A stretch of DNA of 34,903 bases, taken from the NCBI GenBank assembly GCA_002421985.1, contig DISF01000056.1, positions 11,252 to 46,154 of the forward strand, in the 5' to 3' direction. Source of the stretch: Roseovarius sp. UBA6217 (GTDB lineage Bacteria; Pseudomonadota; Alphaproteobacteria; Rhodobacterales; Rhodobacteraceae). The notes beneath the pieces are model-generated. The model was not told the origin of the DNA, did no database searches, and saw only the letters and a list, made by a program, of their open reading frames with translations. Made by a program: the position numbers and the translations under genes. Below, piece by piece: positions 24,339 to 32,188 of the stretch; the stretch's first letter is position 1, and each line of letters starts with the position of its first letter.

Positions 24339-25322
24339 TCAGTGCCCCCCTGCCGTGCGGTCGACGCGCAGGCGCGGGTCGATCACGAAATAAAGCATGT
24401 CGACGATCAGGTTGATGCCCACGAACATCACCGAGATCAGCATCAGGTAGGCGGCCATTACAGGGATATCCACGAACTGGACCGCGTTGATGAAGAGAAG
24501 GCCCACGCCCGGCCATTGAAACACCGTTTCGGTGATGATGGCAAAAGCGATGATCGAGCCAAGTTGCAACCCGGTGATGGTGATCACCGGCACCAGCGTG
24601 TTCTTGAGCGCGTGGCGGAAATTGATGGATCTCTCGCGAATGCCGCGGGCGCGGGCAAAGCGGATATAGTCCATCCGCAGCACTTCGAGCATCTCGGTGC
24701 GCACCAGCCGCATGATAAGCGTCATCTGGTAAAGGCCCAGCGTGATCGCTGGCAGGATCAGCGCCTTGAGCCCGCTTGTCGTGAGGAACCCGGTGGTCCA
24801 CCAGCCGATGCGCGTCACCTCGCCCCGCCCGAAACTTGGCAGCCAGCCAAGCTCGACCGAGAAAAGGTAGATGAGCAGGATGCCGATGAGGAAAGTGGGC
24901 AGCGACACGCCGATAAGCGACACCGTCATGATGATATTGGCCAAAATCCCCCGCCGCCAGATCGCCGTGAAGATACCCAGCGCGATGCCGCCCGCCAGCG
25001 CCAGAACGCCGGACACGAAGGCAAGCTCCAGCGTGGCAGGAAGCCGCTCCACGAGGATATCCGAGACGGGCCGCCCCTGCCGGTAGCTCAGCCCGAAATT
25101 GCCCTGCACCGCCTGTTCGAGAAAGCGCCAGTATTGCACCGGAAAGGGTTTATCAAGGCCCAGTTCGGCGGTGAGCCGCGCGATATCGGCCTGGGTGCGC
25201 TCCTGTCCCAGCATCGCATCGACCGGATCGCCTATGAACCGGAACATGGCAAAGGCCACCAGCCCCACGACCAGCAGAACCAGCACCGATTGCGCGACGC
25301 GTCGGATGATATAGGCCAGCAT
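24339..25322 (-). CDS. Peptide-type ABC transporter permease, OppB/DppB type
   Basis: The 327-residue permease begins MLAYIIRRVAQSVLVLLVVGL, the typical OppB/DppB first helix. It then has LDKPFPVQYWRFLEQAVQGNFGLSY, and the coupling loop YIRFARARGIRERSINFRHALKN lies in the second half. ATG 25322 is chosen because GGAG lies at the right distance upstream and the family N-terminus starts here. A stem-loop lies in the 64-base gap between it and the binding protein gene. Confidence 0.94.
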   Translation of the reverse strand: MLAYIIRRVAQSVLVLLVVGLVAFAMFRFIGDPVDAMLGQERTQADIARLTAELGLDKPFPVQYWRFLEQAVQGNFGLSYRQGRPVSDILVERLPATLELAFVSGVLALAGGIALGIFTAIWRRGILANIIMTVSLIGVSLPTFLIGILLIYLFSVELGWLPSFGRGEVTRIGWWTTGFLTTSGLKALILPAITLGLYQMTLIMRLVRTEMLEVLRMDYIRFARARGIRERSINFRHALKNTLVPVITITGLQLGSIIAFAIITETVFQWPGVGLLFINAVQFVDIPVMAAYLMLISVMFVGINLIVDMLYFVIDPRLRVDRTAGGH

Positions 25323-25347
25323 GTCATGCTCCGCCTCGGGGGACAGA

Positions 25348-25382
25348 CAGCGGGCGGCAGGCACATCGCCCGCCGCCCGTTG
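25348..25382 (-). terminator. Stem-loop between binding protein and first permease gene
   Basis: An 11-bp stem with one G-T pair (25348-25358 with 25372-25382, 13-base loop) sits right after the binding-protein stop on the minus strand. No T-tract follows. It probably protects the binding-protein mRNA or reduces read-through into the permease genes, as at pstS-pstC. Confidence 0.6.
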
Positions 25383-25386
25383 GCGA

Positions 25387-26961
25387 TTACTTCATGGTAA
25401 AGTATTTCACCTTCGGATCGTCCTCGGGGCTGACCTCGATGCCGACATTTTCCTTCATCCCCCAGTTGAGAACCTGGTGGTGGATCGGCAGATAGAGCAC
25501 CTCGTCCTGCACCACCTGCCAGATTTCGGCGATGGTCGCGTTGCGCGCCTCAAGATCGATTTCCGAGGCAAGGCTCACGATCTTGGCGTCAAGCTCGGGG
25601 TTGGAATAGCCGGTGGCATTCCAGCTCCCGCGCTCGCTGCCGCGCGTATGCACGAGGAAGTTGAAGATATACTCGCTGTCATAGGTCGGCACACCCCAGC
25701 CCAGCATGTAGAAATCGGTGCCGCCAGAGGAAATCAGCGGGAAATGCTGCGCCTTGGGCTTGGCATCGAGGTTCACCTTGATGCCGATCTGGCCGAACAT
25801 GCCGACAGCGGCCTGACAGATCGCCTCGTCGTTGATATAACGGTCATTCGGGCAATCAAGCTGGATCGAGAACCCGTCGCCATAGCCCGCCTCTTCCATC
25901 AGCGCCTTGGCCTGCGCGGTATCGGTCGCGATCTGGTCCATCTCCGCAGTCCAGCCATTGACAAAGGGCGGCGCGATGATGCCCGCAGGCTGGCTCTGGC
26001 CGCGCATCACCACCTGTTTGATGGCGTCGCGGTTGATCGCAAGGTTCATCGCATGGCGCACGCGCACATCCGCAAGCGGATTCTTGCCCTCGACATTGTC
26101 GTTGGCGATATCATCCGGGCCAAGATTCAGCCCGAAAAAGATCGTCCGGTTCTGCGGCGCGGTCTTGACGACAAGGCCGTCGGTGCCCGCCACCCGCACC
26201 AGATCCTGCACCGGCACATCCTGGATGAAATCCACCTCGCCCGAAAGCAGCGCGGCCACCCGCGTGGCGGCGTTCTGGATCGGCGTATAGACGATCTCGC
26301 TCACCTCCAGCGGGAACTGGCCCTTGCCCCAGTAATCCTCATTGCGCACCAGCACCGTTTTCACGTCCGGCTCGCGGCTCACCAGCTTGTAGGCCCCGGT
26401 GCCGTTGGCGTTGGTCGCGGCAAAGGTCGTCTCGCCGCCATCCATGTCCTGCACCTTGACCACGCCATTGGCCTCGGCCCAGCCGCTATCCATGATGAAC
26501 AGGTTGGTCAGGTTCGAGGGCAGGATCGGGTTCGGCCCGTCGGTGACGAATTCCACGGTGTGGTCATCAACCGCGCGCACCTCCACGACCGAAGACAGCA
26601 GTTCCTTCATCCGCGACTGTTCCGATTTGGCGCGGTTGATCGAAAACACCACATCCTCGGCGGTGAACGCGGAGCCGTCGTGGTAGCTCACGCCCTGGCG
26701 CAGGTTGAACACCCACACGTTCGGGTCATCCGCCTTGGGGGCCCAATCGGTGGCAAGCGCCGCCTCGAATGCCCCGGTCGTGTCGCGGATGATGAGCGGC
26801 TCATAGATCTGATGCGCAAGGGTGTGGGTCGGCCCCTCGTTTTGCGCATGTGGATCAAGGGTGAGCGAATCACCCGCCCGCGCCCAGCGCAAGGTCTCGG
26901 CCGAGGCACCGATCGTCGTGCTTGCCAAAAGCACGGCGGTTAGCAGAAGTGTCTTTTTCAT
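25387..26961 (-). CDS. Peptide-type ABC transporter substrate-binding protein (SBP family 5)
   Basis: This 524-residue periplasmic protein has a 21-residue signal peptide ending IGASA. The family 5 layout is clear: LRWARAGDSLTLDPHAQNEG at the mature N-terminus, VWVFNLRQGVSYHDGSAFTAEDVVFSI (the family signature region), VRHAMNLAINRDAIKQVV and the C-terminal lobe with the ENVGIEVSPEDDPK segment. GGGAGA precedes ATG 26961. It is the first gene of the five-gene operon. Family 5 proteins bind peptides, nickel, opines or sugars, so the ligand is open. Confidence 0.93.
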   Translation of the reverse strand: MKKTLLLTAVLLASTTIGASAETLRWARAGDSLTLDPHAQNEGPTHTLAHQIYEPLIIRDTTGAFEAALATDWAPKADDPNVWVFNLRQGVSYHDGSAFTAEDVVFSINRAKSEQSRMKELLSSVVEVRAVDDHTVEFVTDGPNPILPSNLTNLFIMDSGWAEANGVVKVQDMDGGETTFAATNANGTGAYKLVSREPDVKTVLVRNEDYWGKGQFPLEVSEIVYTPIQNAATRVAALLSGEVDFIQDVPVQDLVRVAGTDGLVVKTAPQNRTIFFGLNLGPDDIANDNVEGKNPLADVRVRHAMNLAINRDAIKQVVMRGQSQPAGIIAPPFVNGWTAEMDQIATDTAQAKALMEEAGYGDGFSIQLDCPNDRYINDEAICQAAVGMFGQIGIKVNLDAKPKAQHFPLISSGGTDFYMLGWGVPTYDSEYIFNFLVHTRGSERGSWNATGYSNPELDAKIVSLASEIDLEARNATIAEIWQVVQDEVLYLPIHHQVLNWGMKENVGIEVSPEDDPKVKYFTMK

Positions 26962-27011
26962 GGTCGTCTCCCTGTTGGCAGGCCCGGTTCGTGAGCCGGA
27001 CTGATGACCCT

Positions 27012-27039
27012 ACCATACCCGAGTTTGCGCCACCTTCAA
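27012..27039 (-). promoter_or_regulatory. Candidate sigma-70-type promoter of the ABC importer operon
   Basis: On the minus strand TTGAAG (27034-27039) and TATGGT (27012-27017) are separated by 16 bp. Each matches 4 of 6 consensus bases. The -10 lies 50 bases before the binding protein start, in the otherwise empty gap behind ssrA. Confidence 0.45.
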
Positions 27040-27087
27040 CAAAACCTTGAGAGAAAACCTGCCCGTGCCTGTCTTGCGGCAAACCGT

Positions 27088-27121
27088 TTTTGGGGAGTGG
27101 GAAATTTTGGGGAGTGGGAAA
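27088..27121. repeat. Perfect 17-bp tandem duplication
   Basis: TTTTGGGGAGTGGGAAA occurs twice head to tail (27088-27104 and 27105-27121) with no mismatch. It lies just beyond the last ssrA hairpin and upstream of the ABC importer promoter. On the ssrA transcript it reads as a C-rich, A/T-broken single-stranded region. Confidence 0.9.
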
Positions 27122-27438
27122 GTGCAGGCTTCTGTTGCCAGGTGCCTGCGGACCCCGCCTTGCCTTGCTAAAGACAAGGGCTTCAAGGTTTCGGTTTGGT
27201 TACTGCTTACGCAGCAACGGCCACCGGAGCACGATTGTCGTTGGCAATTATGCTGTTTCGGACCGATAACGGTGGTACCTCACCGAGACAAAGCAAACCC
27301 CTTTAGACGTTCGTCGATCCTGTTTCGGCCCCTTGGTCCCCCAACGCAGGGATTTTGGTGGAGCCGCCGGGTACCGCCCCCGGGTCCGATCCGCTTATTA
27401 CGAGCGCGTTTATGTCCATAGTCCCCGTTGCCGGGAAC
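27121..27438 (-). ncRNA. ssrA: Two-piece (circularly permuted) transfer-messenger RNA
   Basis: This RNA rescues stalled ribosomes and tags their products for proteolysis. On the minus strand the acceptor piece comes first (about 27438 to 27356) and ends in an encoded CCA (27356-27358). The coding piece starts at 27332 with GGGGCCGAAACAGGATCGAC, close to the usual tmRNA 5' sequence. The two ends form a 7-bp acceptor stem (GGGGCCG with CGGCTCC, one G-U) followed by A and CCA. A T-stem CCGGG/CCCGG is present. The tag frame encodes ANDNRAPVAVAA and stops at TAA. About 23 bases between the pieces should be cut out. This permuted order is the known alphaproteobacterial form. The 3' end near 27121 is estimated from the last hairpin (GCAGGC at 27144-27149 with GCCTGC at 27124-27129); the 5' end is inferred from the promoter. 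Confidence 0.93.
27207..27245 (-). other. tmRNA tag reading frame (ANDNRAPVAVAA, stop)
   Basis: The resume codon GCC (27243-27245) begins twelve codons giving ANDNRAPVAVAA, followed by TAA (27207-27209). The ANDN start and the small hydrophobic AVAA end are the typical alphaproteobacterial tag, recognised by adaptor proteins and by ClpXP-type proteases. Confidence 0.93.
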
Positions 27439-27444
27439 AGGGTG

Positions 27445-27473
27445 AATATAGGGGCTTTGCCCGCGCTTGGCTA
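27445..27473 (-). promoter_or_regulatory. Candidate ssrA promoter
   Basis: On the minus strand TAGCCA (27468-27473, 4 of 6) and TATATT (27445-27450, 5 of 6) are 17 bp apart and predict a start near 27438. The first transcribed bases form a hairpin (GTTCCC with GGGGAC). The -35 begins 4 bases past the P450 stop codon. Confidence 0.6.
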
Positions 27474-27477
27474 GGGG

Positions 27478-28839
27478 TCAGCGCGGCGAAATCGACAGCC
27501 ATATCCCGTCGCGCCCGCGCACTGTCAGGTGCGCCACCGGCATCGCCGGACGACCCTTGACGATCTCGAACCTGAAGCCGCGCACCAGCATGGCGAGCAA
27601 TAGCGGCCCCTCGATCATGGCAAACCCCGCCCCGGTGCAGACGCGTGGCCCCGCCGAGAAGGGCATATAGGCGCGGCGCAGTCCGTCCCGCCCGTTCCCG
27701 GTGCCATAGCGCGCGGGATCAAATGCGTCGGGCCGCTCCCACAGCCGCTCGTGCCGGTGCAGGTGCCAGGGGCTGAGCACGACCTGCGCGCCGCGCGCCA
27801 CGTCGCGCCCGCGAAACTGTTCGGGACAGGCCGCCTCGCGCACCATCATCGGCACCGGCGGATAAAGGCGCAGCGTCTCGCGGAAGACATCCCGCGCCAC
27901 CCGCAACCGCCCCATATCGCCAAATTCCGGCGCACGGTCGCCAAGCACCTCCGCCGCCTCCGCCGCCAGCCGCGCCTGCCAATCGGGGAAAAGCGCCAGC
28001 AGATAGAGCGCCCAGGCGAGCGCGGAGGCGCTTGTTTCATGCCCTGCCAGAAAGAATATCGCCACCTGATCGACCATTTCGGCGGTGTCGAACCGCTCGC
28101 CCGTTTCGGGGTCGGGCGTGGTCATGATCTTGGTGGCCAGATCGTCGGGCGCGCACCCTGCCGCGATCTCGTCCATCCGCGCCGCCACCAGCCCCTCGAT
28201 GAGCGCGCGAATCCGCCGCGCCGTGGCCCGCGTCTCGGATCGGTGAAAGCGCGGAAACCAGCGCGGCAGGGGGATGAAGGCGGCAAGGTTCAGCACCGGC
28301 TGCGTGCGCTGATGCGCCTTGAATTCCGCAAAGACCCGCGCCGCCGTCGCGTTCTCGATCGGCAGCGAAAAGAGCGTGCGAAAGATCACATCCGCCGCCG
28401 CGTGGCTGGTCTGCGCCTCGATCTCCACGGGCGCGCCATCTGCCATGGCCGCCAGCCGCGCCACCGCGCCGTGGCCCGCCGCCACCATCGCCGGAAAGGT
28501 GTCGCGCAGCCGCCCGCCCTCGAAGGCCGGGTCGATGATGCGCCGCTGCCGCCGCCAGACCTCGCCGTTGGTCACGAAAACCGACCGCCCCAGGAGCGGG
28601 CGCAACCCCTCGCTTACCCGCTCGGATTTGGGAAAATCGCCGGGCCGTTCCTTCAGCACCAGATCGATCAGCGCCGGATCGTTGCACAGATATGACCGAA
28701 AGAACGGCGTGCGGAATTCCGCCATCCACGCCCGGTAAAGCCGCGCGGGCTGCGCCGAGAGGATATCGGCGCGAAACATCCGCAAATACCGCCAGAGCGA
28801 TACCCGATCCTCGCGCGCGGGCGGTTTGGGCGGGATCAT
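27478..28839 (-). CDS. Cytochrome P450
   Basis: The 453-residue product is a complete P450: I-helix AGHETSAS at about 265-272 (oxygen activation), K-helix ETLR at 321-324, and the haem loop FSAGPRVCTGAGFA with the ligand Cys401. No fused reductase domain, signal peptide or N-terminal anchor is visible, so it needs a separate ferredoxin/reductase, none of which is adjacent. The LRLYPPVPMMVREA region resembles P450s acting on fatty or isoprenoid substrates, but I cannot name the substrate. Its ATG overlaps the stop of the upstream hydrolase-like gene (ATGA), so the two are made together. The ssrA promoter follows its stop directly with no terminator between. Confidence 0.94.
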   Translation of the reverse strand: MIPPKPPAREDRVSLWRYLRMFRADILSAQPARLYRAWMAEFRTPFFRSYLCNDPALIDLVLKERPGDFPKSERVSEGLRPLLGRSVFVTNGEVWRRQRRIIDPAFEGGRLRDTFPAMVAAGHGAVARLAAMADGAPVEIEAQTSHAAADVIFRTLFSLPIENATAARVFAEFKAHQRTQPVLNLAAFIPLPRWFPRFHRSETRATARRIRALIEGLVAARMDEIAAGCAPDDLATKIMTTPDPETGERFDTAEMVDQVAIFFLAGHETSASALAWALYLLALFPDWQARLAAEAAEVLGDRAPEFGDMGRLRVARDVFRETLRLYPPVPMMVREAACPEQFRGRDVARGAQVVLSPWHLHRHERLWERPDAFDPARYGTGNGRDGLRRAYMPFSAGPRVCTGAGFAMIEGPLLLAMLVRGFRFEIVKGRPAMPVAHLTVRGRDGIWLSISPR

Positions 28840-30071
28840 GGGCGCACACTCCGATAGCCCGACACGGCCCGCTCGATCCGCGCGGGCGAGGGCGCGCGGC
28901 CCGCAAACCGTGCCGCCAGCGTCGCAGGCCCTGCCGTGATCGCGAAATAATCATAGCCATTGGGGTGATCAAAAGCGCACAGATACTGGAAATGCAGCCG
29001 GAAGAACCGCCAGCGCAAGGCGCGCCACCGCGCCGCGCTCAGCGTCTGCGTGAACGCCGCCGAAATCACCAGCGGCCAGCGCTTTCCCTCGGGGGCCACC
29101 CCGCTCACGCTGACCGGATCGCACAGCGCAAAGGCGCAGCCATCGCCGGGGGCCGTCACGTCGAGCCAGAACAGCTCGCCTCGCGTGCTCAGATAGGCCA
29201 GATCGGCCCGGAGCCGCCAGGCGCGCGGCAGGAAGGACACCATCGGCACCACCTGCCCGAGGCTCAGAAACGCCAGCGCCGGGCCGCCCTCGGGCACCCG
29301 GCCTGCGCGAATGAGATCGGCCAGCACCATGACCGCCAGATGCGCGCCCGAGGAATGGCCCACCACCAGCACCTCGTCGCAGTCACCCTGCAAGGCCCCG
29401 GCAATCGCCTCGCCAAATTCCGCCATCCGCGCCTCCAACTCGGGCGGGTTGGCCCCGAGCCAGCGCGCCGACCAAGCGTAATCGTGCATCAGGTAATAGG
29501 CAAAGAGCTTTCCATCCACGCGCCGGAACCCTTCCAGCACCACAGGCACGGCCAGCAGACCACCCCAAGCCACCCACGGATGCCAGAGCGCCAGCGCGCG
29601 GCCCGCCAGCCACGCCGCCAGCAGCGCCAGCGCCAGTTGCGCCAGCAGAAACCCCACCGGGTAAAGCGCCGCGATCACCGGCCCTTTCCTGAGCCGCATC
29701 AGCCGGAAAAGCGCACCGGTGCCGATATAGACCGCCGCCGTGCGGATCAGTTGCGCATAGGTGGCAAGGATGCCCTGCGCCATGCTGCCCTTGACGATAT
29801 CGGACCAGACCAGCACCGTCACCTCGGCCTCGACCGCCTGCCCTTCGATGCGCGCCGCCACCCCCCAGCCGAACCGCGCCTTGCCCTGCGCGGGCACCAG
29901 CGCGATCTCATGGCCCGAGATATGCGCCTGCGCGGCGGCCTCCTTGCGGTAAAGCTCGCGATAGCGGCGCGGCGGGATCGGGTCATAGCCGGGGATATAG
30001 AAGACATGGCGGCGGTGCACGCGCCCCGTCGCCCGCGCCGTCTGACGGCCCCGTTCTTGCCCGCTTTGCAT
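28836..30071 (-). CDS. Membrane-associated alpha/beta-hydrolase-like protein
   Basis: This 411-residue protein has an N-terminal strand with HVFYIPGYDP, like the oxyanion region of alpha/beta hydrolases. Two hydrophobic segments lie at about 131-159 and 164-180. A nucleophile elbow VVGHSSGAHLAV follows (GHSSG at 238-242, predicted Ser240), and then a C-terminal half with candidate acid and histidine residues (AFDHPNGYDYFA). Serine esterase or lipase activity is inferred from the elbow; I know no characterised relative. ATG 30071 is chosen over GTG 30092, and neither has a strong ribosome site. It is coupled to the P450 gene downstream, which suggests a shared, perhaps lipid-like, substrate. 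Confidence 0.75.
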   Translation of the reverse strand: MQSGQERGRQTARATGRVHRRHVFYIPGYDPIPPRRYRELYRKEAAAQAHISGHEIALVPAQGKARFGWGVAARIEGQAVEAEVTVLVWSDIVKGSMAQGILATYAQLIRTAAVYIGTGALFRLMRLRKGPVIAALYPVGFLLAQLALALLAAWLAGRALALWHPWVAWGGLLAVPVVLEGFRRVDGKLFAYYLMHDYAWSARWLGANPPELEARMAEFGEAIAGALQGDCDEVLVVGHSSGAHLAVMVLADLIRAGRVPEGGPALAFLSLGQVVPMVSFLPRAWRLRADLAYLSTRGELFWLDVTAPGDGCAFALCDPVSVSGVAPEGKRWPLVISAAFTQTLSAARWRALRWRFFRLHFQYLCAFDHPNGYDYFAITAGPATLAARFAGRAPSPARIERAVSGYRSVRP

Positions 30072-30182
30072 GATCGCCCGCACTCGTGCCACTCGCGACC
30101 AGCCTACAGCGGAAATCCGGCAAGCTTAAGGCCCTGCGCGCATTGCGCCCGGTGCCGCGGATTTTCACCCGCTGACAGGGCC

Positions 30183-30211
30183 TTGACGCCGGGCAGCAGC
30201 GGTTTCACTCT
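30183..30211 (+). promoter_or_regulatory. Weak promoter candidate for argE
   Basis: TTGACG (30183-30188, 5 of 6) is followed after 17 bp by CACTCT (30206-30211), a poor -10. It lies in the 177-bp divergent gap between the hydrolase-like gene and argE, 37 bases before the argE start. Confidence 0.25.
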
Positions 30212-30248
30212 GGCGCGGTTTCAACAGCCCCCAGCCACGAGGCCCCAT

Positions 30249-31412
30249 GTGAGCACCCAGCTTGCCGATACCGTCGCCCTCCTGCGCGAGCTTGTCGCCT
30301 TTCCCACCATCTCCGAGGTGAGCAATCTCGACATGATCGCCTATATCGGCCACCGGCTGGAATCCTGCGGCGCGCGGGTCGAAATCTTCCACGACGAGAT
30401 CGGCCACAAGGCCAACCTCTTTGCCACCATCGGCCCGGACAGGGATGGCGGCATCGTGCTTTCGGGCCATTCCGACGTGGTTCCCGTGGCCGAGCAGGAT
30501 TGGGCGTCAGATCCGTTCGAGCTGATCGAACATGACGCGCAGCTCTACGGGCGCGGCACCTGCGACATGAAGGGATTCATCGCCGCCGCCGTGTCGATGG
30601 CCCCGCTGCTGGCCAAACGCGCCACCACCCGCCCGCTGCATTTCGCCTTTACCTATGACGAGGAGGTGGGTTGCCTCGGCGGGCAGGCCCTCATCGAGAG
30701 TCTGCGCGCGCGCGGCATCCGTCCCGGCGTGGCGATCATCGGCGAGCCGACGATGATGCGCGTGATCGAGGGCCACAAGGGCTGTTACGAATACACCACG
30801 CGGTTTAGCGGCCTTGCCGGGCATGGCTCTGCGCCCGCGCGCGGGGTCAACGCGGTCGAATACGCGGTGCGCTATGTCAACCGGCTTCTGGAGCTGCAAG
30901 AGGCGCTGCGCGCCCGCGCACCCGAGAGCAGCCGTTATGACCCGCCCTGGACCACGATCAATACTGGCTCTATCTCGGGCGGCGTGGCCCATAACGTGAT
31001 CGCCTCCAACGCCGCCGTGGAATGGGAAATGCGCCCCGTGCAGGCCGCCGATGCCCGTTTCGTCAAGGAAGACCTTGCGCGCTATTGCGAGGAAATGCTG
31101 CTGCCCCGGATGCGCAAGATCCACCCCGAGGCCAGTATCACCACCGAGATCGTGGGCGAGGTGGACGGGCTCGAGCCCGCCGCCCTCAACGAGGCCCGCG
31201 ACATCGTGATGGAGCTGACCGGTGCCGATACCGCCGAGCTTGTCCCCTTCGGCACCGAGGCGGGGCTGTTTCAGGCCTACGGCACCTCGGCGGTGGTCTG
31301 CGGGCCGGGCTCGATCGAGCAGGCGCACAAGCCCGACGAATATATCGCCCTCGACCAGGTGCAGCACTGCATCGACATGCTCTGGCGGCTTGGCGACAAG
31401 CTCGACGCCTGA
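30249..31412 (+). CDS. argE: Acetylornithine deacetylase ArgE (M20 metallopeptidase family)
   Basis: The 387-residue enzyme removes the acetyl group from N-acetylornithine in arginine synthesis. M20 metal ligands and catalytic residues are visible: LSGHSDVVP (His74, Asp76), GRGTCDMKG (Asp106), YDEEVGCLGG (Glu138/139) and IIGEPT. The ArgE type is suggested by length and by the GHKGCYEYTTRFSGLAGHGS segment. Related M20 deacylases with other substrates cannot be excluded. GTG 30249 is chosen because GAGG (30239-30242) precedes it and homologues start here. The frame stays open far upstream only because of strand-shadow coding in the P450 and hydrolase genes. It stands alone on the plus strand, convergent with trmB. 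Confidence 0.88.
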   Translation: MSTQLADTVALLRELVAFPTISEVSNLDMIAYIGHRLESCGARVEIFHDEIGHKANLFATIGPDRDGGIVLSGHSDVVPVAEQDWASDPFELIEHDAQLYGRGTCDMKGFIAAAVSMAPLLAKRATTRPLHFAFTYDEEVGCLGGQALIESLRARGIRPGVAIIGEPTMMRVIEGHKGCYEYTTRFSGLAGHGSAPARGVNAVEYAVRYVNRLLELQEALRARAPESSRYDPPWTTINTGSISGGVAHNVIASNAAVEWEMRPVQAADARFVKEDLARYCEEMLLPRMRKIHPEASITTEIVGEVDGLEPAALNEARDIVMELTGADTAELVPFGTEAGLFQAYGTSAVVCGPGSIEQAHKPDEYIALDQVQHCIDMLWRLGDKLDA

Positions 31413-31415
31413 GGG

Positions 31416-31430
31416 GGGCGCAGCGCGCCC
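31416..31430. terminator. Short hairpin between convergent argE and trmB
   Basis: GGGCGC-AGC-GCGCCC is a perfect 6-bp stem in the 19-bp gap between the two convergent stops. It could act in both directions. It lacks a T-tract on either strand. Confidence 0.4.
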
Positions 31431-31431
31431 G

Positions 31432-32145
31432 TCACACCCGCCGAAAGGTCAGGTAATGCGGCACGCGCCCCTCGCGCAGGGCCTTTTTCTCGTAACGCGT
31501 TGAAATCCAGTCATTCCACGGCTCACGCCAATCGCGCGGCCCCTCTACCAGCCACTCGAAGCCATGGCGCGGCACCTCTTGCAAGGTCTGGCGCACATAG
31601 TCGGGAATATCTGTCGCTATCCTGAAAATAGCACCTTTTTTCAGGCAGTTGGACAGCGGTCTTAAGTGATCTTCGGTGACAAAACGCCGCTTGTGATGGC
31701 GATTTTTCGGCCAGGGATCGGGGTAGAGCAGGAAGGCCCGAGAGATCGACCCCTCGGGCAGAACATCAAACATGTTGCGGGCATCGCCCGGATATACCGC
31801 AATATTTTGTGCATTGGCGGCGCGGATCTTGCCCAGGAGCATCGCCACGCCGTTGATATAAGGTTCGCAGCCGATGATCCCCACTTCGGGGTTGCTCACC
31901 GCCTGATGCACCATGTGCTCGCCACCGCCGAAACCAATCTCCAGCCAGACCTCGCGATTCCCGAAAACCCGTTTGAGATCAATAGGTTTTCGCTCGGGGT
32001 TCACGTCCCGGTCAACCGGCCCCGGCGACAGGCGGCCAAGGTCCTGGTCGAGCCACGCCGCCTGATTGGGGCGCAGCGCCTTGCCCTTGATCCGCCCGTG
32101 AAAGTTGCGCCAACGCGCGCCCTCGGGGTCAATCCCTGCGGTCAT
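31432..32145 (-). CDS. trmB: tRNA (guanine-N7-)-methyltransferase TrmB
   Basis: The 237-residue enzyme makes m7G at position 46 of tRNA using S-adenosylmethionine. The SAM-binding motif is EIGFGGGEH (69-77), followed by GCEPYINGV, the catalytic-region motif YPDPWPKNRHHKRR and the C-terminal STRYEKKALREGR. GAGGGA precedes ATG 32145. It lies 43 bases after metK on the same strand, so it may be co-transcribed with the gene that makes its methyl donor. Confidence 0.95.
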   Translation of the reverse strand: MTAGIDPEGARWRNFHGRIKGKALRPNQAAWLDQDLGRLSPGPVDRDVNPERKPIDLKRVFGNREVWLEIGFGGGEHMVHQAVSNPEVGIIGCEPYINGVAMLLGKIRAANAQNIAVYPGDARNMFDVLPEGSISRAFLLYPDPWPKNRHHKRRFVTEDHLRPLSNCLKKGAIFRIATDIPDYVRQTLQEVPRHGFEWLVEGPRDWREPWNDWISTRYEKKALREGRVPHYLTFRRV

Positions 32146-32188
32146 GTTCCCTCATGCAATACATCAAGAGCGCGCGGTAACACCTTGG

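Noticed and set aside
25321..26943. A 540-residue open frame on the plus strand opposite the substrate-binding protein
   Set aside because: It lies antisense to a complete family 5 binding protein with signal peptide and ribosome site, and has no recognisable domain.
27088..27121. Start of a CRISPR or longer tandem array
   Set aside because: Only two head-to-tail copies exist, with no spacers and no cas genes nearby.
28692..31412. A single open frame of 906 residues on the plus strand
   Set aside because: Only the part from 30249 is argE. The upstream part is Arg/His/Pro-rich and is the shadow of the P450 and hydrolase genes on the other strand.
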